A DNA stretch of 64,000 nucleotides, taken from positions 34,859 through 98,858 of the forward strand of contig CALKJZ010000003.1 of the NCBI GenBank assembly GCA_937995515.1, read 5' to 3'. This stretch comes from an uncultured Sphingomonadaceae bacterium (GTDB taxonomy: Bacteria; Pseudomonadota; Alphaproteobacteria; Sphingomonadales; Sphingomonadaceae). A program made the translations under genes and the position numbers. The notes below the pieces were generated by a model, which saw only the letters and a program-made list of their open reading frames with translations, had not been told where the DNA came from and searched no databases. Each line of letters starts with the position of its first letter. Within the stretch, counting starts at the first letter, position 1. Of the stretch, positions 59,858 to 64,000 are shown piece after piece.

Positions 59858-61312
59858 TCAGGCGGCAATCGCGCTGGCCGGGTGCCGCGCGTTCTGCAGA
59901 GAGGCGTGGATGTGCGGCACGGCATCGCGCGCCTCCCGGATTGCCCACACCACGAGGCTTGCGCCGCGCACGATGTCGCCGGCTGCGAACACGCCGGGCA
60001 GGCTTGTCTCGAAGCTCTGCCCGTCGACCCGCAGCGTGCCCCAGCGGGTCACGGCGAGCGCCGGCTCGCCGAACATTGCCGGCAATGGCTCGGCGTCGAA
60101 GCCGAGCGCCTTGATGACGAGATCGGCCTCGAGGGTGAAGCCGGCCCCCGCCTCCGGCTCGGGCATGCGCCGTCCGGACGCATCGGCAAGGCCGAGGCGC
60201 ATCTGCCGGGCGCGGACCGCGCCCACGCGGCCCGACCCGCCCGGGACAAAGGCCTCGGGCGCGGCCAGCCAGCGGAACTTGACGCCCTCCTCCTCGGCAT
60301 GGGCAACCTCGCGCGCGGACCCGGGCATGTTGGCCCGGTCGCGCCGATAGAGGCAGGTGACGGAGGCCGCGCCCTGGCGCACGGCGGTGCGCACGCAGTC
60401 CATCGCCGTGTCGCCACCCCCCACCACCACCACGCGCCGGCCGGCGGCGTTGAGCTCGCCGGAATCAAAGCGCGGCACCGTGTCGCCGAAGCCCTTGCGG
60501 TTGGAGGCGATGAGATAGTCGAGCGCGGGCACGACCCCGGGCAGGGCCGAGCCGGGCACGTCGATCTCGCGCGCGCGGTAGACGCCGGTTGCAATCAGCA
60601 GCGCGTCGTGGCGGGTGCGCAGCTCGGCGAACGTCACATCCCTGCCGACCTCGGTTTCGAGGTGGAAGCGGATGCCGCCCTCCTCGAGCCGCCGCACGCG
60701 CCGCTCCACGACCGGCTTTTCCAGCTTGAAGCCCGGGATGCCATAGGTGAGGAGGCCGCCCGCGCGGTCGTGCCGGTCGTAGACATGGACGGCATAGCCC
60801 CGCAGGCGCAGGAGCTCGGCAGCCGTCAGGCCCGCGGGCCCGGCGCCGATGATCCCGACCGACTGGCCGCTGCGGTCTGAGAGCGGGCGCAGGGGCCTCA
60901 CCCAGCCATTCTCCCAGGCGGTTTCGGTCAGGAACTTTTCCACCGCGCCGATGGTGACCGCGCCGTGGCCCGACTGCTCGATCACGCAGTGGCCCTCGCA
61001 CAACCGGTCCTGCGGACAGATGCGGCCGCAGATCTCCGGCATCGTCGAGGTGGAAGAGGCCAGCTCGTGCGCCTCCTCAAGCCGCCCTTCCGCCGCAAGC
61101 TTCAGCCAGTCGGGGATGTGGTTCTGCAGCGGGCAGTGGACCTGGCAGAAGGGCACGCCGCACTGCGAGCAGCGCGCGGACTGGTCCCGAGCCGCATCGA
61201 GCGCCCAGTGATCGGCAATCTCGCGGAAATCGTGGGTGCGCGCGCCGGCCGGCCGCTTGGCGGGGTAGGCCTGGGAGAGATGGGTGAAGCCAAGCATGGC
61301 GGCGCTGGACAT
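59858..61312 (-). CDS. gltD: glutamate synthase (NADPH) small subunit
   Basis: FAD-iron-sulfur subunit that feeds NADPH electrons to GltB. The 484-residue product has the N-terminal 4Fe-4S cysteines in CSQCGVPFCQVHCPLQN and CGRICPQDRLCEGHC, FAD-binding VGIIGAGPAGLTAAELL, NADPH-binding VVVVGGGDTAMDCVRTA and the terminal FAD loop FAAGDIVRGASLVVWAIREARDA. The start MSSAAMLGF has GAGGGAA about six bases ahead. It heads the gltD-DUF2059-gltB operon and has a palindromic operator candidate about 91 bases upstream. Confidence 0.96.
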   Translation of the reverse strand: MSSAAMLGFTHLSQAYPAKRPAGARTHDFREIADHWALDAARDQSARCSQCGVPFCQVHCPLQNHIPDWLKLAAEGRLEEAHELASSTSTMPEICGRICPQDRLCEGHCVIEQSGHGAVTIGAVEKFLTETAWENGWVRPLRPLSDRSGQSVGIIGAGPAGLTAAELLRLRGYAVHVYDRHDRAGGLLTYGIPGFKLEKPVVERRVRRLEEGGIRFHLETEVGRDVTFAELRTRHDALLIATGVYRAREIDVPGSALPGVVPALDYLIASNRKGFGDTVPRFDSGELNAAGRRVVVVGGGDTAMDCVRTAVRQGAASVTCLYRRDRANMPGSAREVAHAEEEGVKFRWLAAPEAFVPGGSGRVGAVRARQMRLGLADASGRRMPEPEAGAGFTLEADLVIKALGFDAEPLPAMFGEPALAVTRWGTLRVDGQSFETSLPGVFAAGDIVRGASLVVWAIREARDAVPHIHASLQNARHPASAIAA

Positions 61313-61402
61313 GGGGTTCCCTCGGGCGTTTTCGTGCTTCTGCGGCCCGGGATCCGGGCGCGGGCGGCGCATAGCAGCGCCTGCAGGCAGGCGGGAGAGG
61401 AA

Positions 61403-61421
61403 AGGTCAGAAAACCTGACCT
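61403..61421. promoter_or_regulatory. palindromic operator candidate upstream of gltD
   Basis: AGGTCAG, 5 bases, CTGACCT: a perfect 7-bp inverted repeat with a half-site spacing typical of a dimeric regulator, lying 91 bases upstream of gltD. A GCTATG -10-like element (minus strand, 61375-61370) lies 28 bases nearer to gltD, which would put the palindrome around the -35 to -60 region. The regulator is not identifiable. Confidence 0.55.
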
Positions 61422-61491
61422 GATATTTGCACACCGGCAGGAATGTCGCAGCAGGGCCCGCCGGGCGGGCATATTTCGTCTCGAAACGGAC

Positions 61492-62292
61492 CTATCTGCC
61501 GATCAGCCACACCAGGGCGATGCTGCCGAGCGCGATGCGATACCACGCGAAGGGCGCAAAGCCATGCCGGCCGACAAAGGCAACCAGCCCCTTGACCACC
61601 ACGAGCGCGGCAAGGAACGCGGCACCAAAGCCGATCGCGATCAGCCCGAGCTGATCGAAGTCAAGGTTCGCCCGCTCGGCCCACAGCGCGTAGACGGTGG
61701 CGGCCAGCATGGTCGGCACGGCGAGGAAGAAGCTGAACTCGGCCGCGGTGCGGCGGTCGAGCCCCATCAGGAGGCCGCCCATGATGGTGGCGCCGGAGCG
61801 CGAGACGCCCGGGATCATGGCGATGCACTGGACAAGGCCGATGCCGAGCGCGGTGCGGGTGGGCATCGCCTCGACCGAGCGCACGCGCGGCGTCTTCAGC
61901 CGCCGGTCGAGCACGAGCAGCAGGACCCCGCCGGCGATCAGCATCACGGCGACCACCAGCGGTGTCTCGAGCAGCACCCGTATGGCAGAGTAGGCAAACA
62001 CGCCGACCACCATCGCGGGCAGGAAGCCAAGCAGGATGTTGCGGGTGAACGCGATCGCCCCGGCCTGCCGGTCGACGAGGCCGCCCAGCACCTCGCGGAA
62101 CAGCCTGCGGTAGACGACGAGGATTGCAAGGATCGCCCCGAACTGGATGGCGATCTTGAAGGCGACCGACCCTTCGCCCCTGAAGCCGAGAAGCTCGGAG
62201 GCAAGGATGAGATGGCCGGTGGAGGAGACCGGGATGAACTCCGTCAGCCCCTCGAGAATGCCAAGCAGCAGGGCCTGGAGGCGGTCGTCCAT
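61492..62292 (-). CDS. uppP: undecaprenyl-diphosphatase
   Basis: Inner-membrane phosphatase that recycles undecaprenyl pyrophosphate for peptidoglycan synthesis and gives bacitracin resistance. The 266-residue product has about eight membrane spans, the consensus LEGLTEFIPVSSTGHLIL near the N-terminus, the catalytic region with QCIAMIPGVSRSGATI and GGLLMGLDRRTAAEFSFFLAVP, and a C-terminal span. The ATG at 62292 is 29 bases after the NDUFA9-like stop, suggesting one transcript. Confidence 0.95.
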   Translation of the reverse strand: MDDRLQALLLGILEGLTEFIPVSSTGHLILASELLGFRGEGSVAFKIAIQFGAILAILVVYRRLFREVLGGLVDRQAGAIAFTRNILLGFLPAMVVGVFAYSAIRVLLETPLVVAVMLIAGGVLLLVLDRRLKTPRVRSVEAMPTRTALGIGLVQCIAMIPGVSRSGATIMGGLLMGLDRRTAAEFSFFLAVPTMLAATVYALWAERANLDFDQLGLIAIGFGAAFLAALVVVKGLVAFVGRHGFAPFAWYRIALGSIALVWLIGR

Positions 62293-62321
62293 GCGGGGGT
62301 GCGCCGGGCCTTGCGGGCCGT

Positions 62322-63254
62322 TCAGGCGGCTGCGGGCGCGAAGCGGCCGCCGCGCCGGTAGCGTGCAAGCCAGGCCGGAGCGACCGCGGCCATCGGGGTC
62401 GGCGCAATCCCCAGCGATTCGAGCCCGGGGTGCGCGCCGGAGACAATGTTGTCGTGCCGGAGCATCCTGTACTGGTCGCGCGTGAGCGGCGCGCCGGGGA
62501 GGAAGCCGAACGCCGCCAGAAGGCGCGCGCCGGCATCGGGCATGTCGGCAAGCGGCTTGCGCCGGCCGGTCCAGTCCATCAGCGCCCCGAAGATCTCGCG
62601 CATGGAAAGGATCTGCGGGCCGCCGAACTCGAAGGTCTCGCCCGGCCGGTCGAGCGCTGCGAGCATGCCGGCTGCGACATCCTCGACGAACACCGGCTGG
62701 AAGCGGGTGCGCGGCGCCACCACCGGGATCACGGGCAGGGGCGCTGCGATGAGCGCGGCGAAGCGATTGGTAAACCCGTCGTTTGCGCCGAAGACCAGCG
62801 AGGGCCTGACGATCGCCGCGCCCGGCAGGCTCTGCCGCACCCGCGCCTCGCCTTCGCCCTTCGAGCGGCCATAGGCCGACTCCGAGGCCGGGTCGGCACC
62901 GATCGCCGACATGTGCACGAAGCGCTTGACGCCCTGCCGGCGAGCGACATCGGCGGCGAGCTGGGCACCGAAGACATGGATTGCCTCGAACGAGGCGCCG
63001 CCCGCAGGCGCCAGGATCCCAACGAGGTTGACCGCGGCACTTGCGCCCGCCAGCGCCTCGGCGAGAGCGGCCTCGGAGCGGATGTCGCCGCCGAGGATCT
63101 CGATCTGGCCAAGGTCGCCCAGCGGCCGCAGATGCTGGGCGGCAGTGGCATGGCGCACCAGCACGCGGATGCGCGCGCCGGTTCGCGCGAGCTGTTCGAC
63201 GAACACGGTGCCGATGAAGCCGGAGCCGCCGATGACCGTGACGAGCGCATGCAT
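62322..63254 (-). CDS. NDUFA9-like complex I-associated NAD(P)-binding protein
   Basis: A 310-residue SDR-type (atypical) protein with the NAD(P)-binding VTVIGGSGFIGTVFVEQLAR, GAAIVRPSLVFGANDGFTNRFAALI and QPVFVEDVAAGMLAAL segments, as in the NDUFA9/39-kDa family found as a complex I accessory subunit in alphaproteobacteria and mitochondria. Catalytic Tyr-xxx-Lys is present as YGRSK in the usual place, but the family is thought to bind NADPH structurally. It precedes uppP on the same strand. The promoter lies 8 bases ahead of the ATG. Confidence 0.9.
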   Translation of the reverse strand: MHALVTVIGGSGFIGTVFVEQLARTGARIRVLVRHATAAQHLRPLGDLGQIEILGGDIRSEAALAEALAGASAAVNLVGILAPAGGASFEAIHVFGAQLAADVARRQGVKRFVHMSAIGADPASESAYGRSKGEGEARVRQSLPGAAIVRPSLVFGANDGFTNRFAALIAAPLPVIPVVAPRTRFQPVFVEDVAAGMLAALDRPGETFEFGGPQILSMREIFGALMDWTGRRKPLADMPDAGARLLAAFGFLPGAPLTRDQYRMLRHDNIVSGAHPGLESLGIAPTPMAAVAPAWLARYRRGGRFAPAAA

Positions 63255-63262
63255 GGCGCGGC

Positions 63263-63290
63263 CTTAGCCGGGCTTGCGCCGGCTTGCCAA
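63263..63290 (-). promoter_or_regulatory. promoter of the NDUFA9-like gene
   Basis: Read on the minus strand: TTGGCA (63290-63285), spacer 16, GCTAAG (63268-63263), then 8 bases to the ATG at 63254. Leaderless geometry. Confidence 0.55.
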
Positions 63291-63305
63291 TGCGGCGTTG
63301 CGCCG

Positions 63306-63332
63306 TTGACTCGGCTGCGCGCACGGCATAAC
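63306..63332 (+). promoter_or_regulatory. promoter of tRNA-Leu
   Basis: TTGACT (63306-63311) and CATAAC (63327-63332) with 15 bases between, ending 19 bases before the tRNA. Its -35 is 15 bases from that of the divergent NDUFA9-like promoter, so the two overlap face to face. Confidence 0.58.
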
Positions 63333-63351
63333 TCGCGCGCTCCCGCGCCGG

Positions 63352-63438
63352 GCCCAGGTGGCGGAATTGGTAGACGCGCAGGTTTCAGGTACCTGTGGCC
63401 GCAAGGCTGTGAAGGTTCGAGTCCTTTCCTGGGCACCA
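63352..63438 (+). tRNA. tRNA-Leu (CAG)
   Basis: Acceptor stem GCCCAGG pairs with CCTGGGC (63428-63434), D-arm GGCGGAATTGGTAGACGC, anticodon CAG at 63386-63388 in the loop TTCAGGT, a long variable arm TGGCCGCAAGGCTGT as required for tRNA-Leu, TPsiC arm GGTTCGAGTCC and encoded CCA at 63436-63438. All stems pair. Confidence 0.96.
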
Positions 63439-63844
63439 CAAGTATCTCATAAAGTATTGATAAATCGCATTTTTCCTAATTTCCGACAGTTGCGCATCCA
63501 CATTCCTTCCCACATCTGACCGTCCAATGAATTGATGAAAGGACGCGACGCCGCGCTTCAGCCAGCAGCATGGTTCCGGGCAGACATCGGGCCCAGGCGA
63601 GCGGTAAAGCGAGCCCATCCCTTTCCAGCGCTCTCGCAAGCCTCGCCTTGCCGGTATTCGCCAAGCTGGTAATAGTCGGCGTGAAATGGCCGGGCTCTCT
63701 GAACAGGATATCTGCACCCAGCGCATCACGCCAGCGCTGGTTGCCGCCGGATGAAATTGACCCGCTCCCCGTTTCCGGACCGCCTTGCTGGCCGTTTGCC
63801 CCTGACCGCTTCTGCAGCGTTATCGGCGCCCTGGCTGACACGCG
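63439..63844. other. AT-richer stretch after tRNA-Leu, no supported gene
   Basis: The first 100 bases after the tRNA are markedly AT-rich (for example CTCATAAAGTATTGATAAATC), unlike the rest of the window. A 121-codon minus-strand frame (63476-63841) shows no recognised domain and runs out of the transposase remnant; a 114-codon frame overlaps the tRNA. It may be the 3' flank of a former mobile element, but no att repeat can be shown within the window. Confidence 0.55.
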
Positions 63845-64000
63845 CTGTGGGTCGCTCTTCGTTGCGTCTCTCCGTCAGGCCTCGCATCATGCCACCGCAT
63901 CAGCGAGGCTCAGGAACCCGTGGGCGTTCAGGCATTCCGCCCGGAACCTGCCGCTGACCCGAAGGGCGGCGAAGCCAATCTTGCGATGAACCTGTTGTTC
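63845..64000 (-). pseudogene. IS3-family transposase (OrfB) C-terminal remnant, cut by the window edge
   Basis: Minus-strand translation gives GFAALRVSGRFRAECLNAHGFLSLADAVA then a stop at 63889-63887; the same strand in the next frame continues RRNEERPTARVSQ. IS3 OrfB ends FIESFNGRFRDECLNxHWFLSLADAR...RRxYNEERPHS, so the order and spacing fit. The catalytic Glu of the DDE triad (FIESFN) is lost (FAALRVSG) and a frame shift separates the two segments, so it cannot make an active protein. The left part lies beyond the window. Confidence 0.62.

Noticed and set aside
63476..63841. A 121-codon minus-strand gene after tRNA-Leu
   Set aside because: No domain, no ribosome site, and it runs out of the frameshifted transposase end; more likely flanking sequence of a former element.

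Overview
This is a very GC-rich chromosomal window from an alphaproteobacterium, most probably a member of the Sphingomonadales. The direct evidence is two perfect alphaproteobacterial LexA boxes (GAAC-N7-GAAC), a recurring promoter of the form TTGNNG-N14..16-(G/C)CTANG that ends about 8 bases before start codons, a class I lysyl-tRNA synthetase, ETF-quinone oxidoreductase, ApaG and an NDUFA9-like complex I protein. The genus cannot be fixed from the sequence alone. Almost all of the window is ordinary, tightly packed core chromosome. I see no prophage and no CRISPR array; the only mobile-element trace is an IS3-type remnant at the right edge.

Layout. 1-13.2 kb: end of a polysaccharide deacetylase, a TPR protein, lysK, a DinG/XPD-like helicase that starts back-to-back with lysK, a SixA-like phosphatase, a VOC protein, alr, a fasciclin protein, an Atm1-type ABC exporter, a metallo-beta-lactamase-fold hydrolase, a DUF937 protein and a cystathionine gamma-synthase-family enzyme. 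13.4-25.4 kb: S1/P1 nuclease, argB, SOS-controlled dnaE2, the metZ-apaG-lysR operon, glutathione peroxidase with an MliC-like lipoprotein, glpD, and a LexA-box-bearing radical SAM gene. 25.4-33.8 kb: a moaB-corA-DUF1761 string, a lytic transglycosylase, a divergent uracil-DNA-glycosylase-fold protein, ETF-QO, a tiny membrane protein and prfC.

33.98-36.34 kb is the one large decayed region. Conceptual translation across several frames recovers an AMP-forming acyl ligase, a phosphopantetheine carrier domain and a multi-membrane-span acyltransferase-3 domain in a row. It is the relic of one three-domain enzyme, or of three consecutive genes. 36.4-49.5 kb returns to core functions: an MpaB-family protein, ftsK, a UbiH-type hydroxylase, Trm112-like and LON-substrate-binding proteins, a CnoX-like thioredoxin, tRNA-Gly, uvrA, cysD and cysNC. 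49.5-51.4 kb is a small four-gene metal-handling operon (MerT-like, HMA, beta-barrel, Cys/His-rich) with no reductase or MerR regulator. 51.4-63.4 kb: a glycine-zipper lipoprotein, a hydrolase/TPR pair, a PuuE-like deacetylase, a small decayed gene, gltB, a DUF2059 gene lodged between gltB and gltD, gltD with a palindromic operator candidate, uppP, the NDUFA9-like gene and tRNA-Leu. The AT-richer last 0.56 kb ends in the transposase fragment.

The observations most worth following are: LexA control of a solitary dnaE2 and of an uncharacterised SplB-like radical SAM gene, with the box tight against the start codon in both; the three-domain relic; the cysteine-less UDG homologue; and a consistent leaderless-promoter geometry that supports several start choices and one 61-residue gene.
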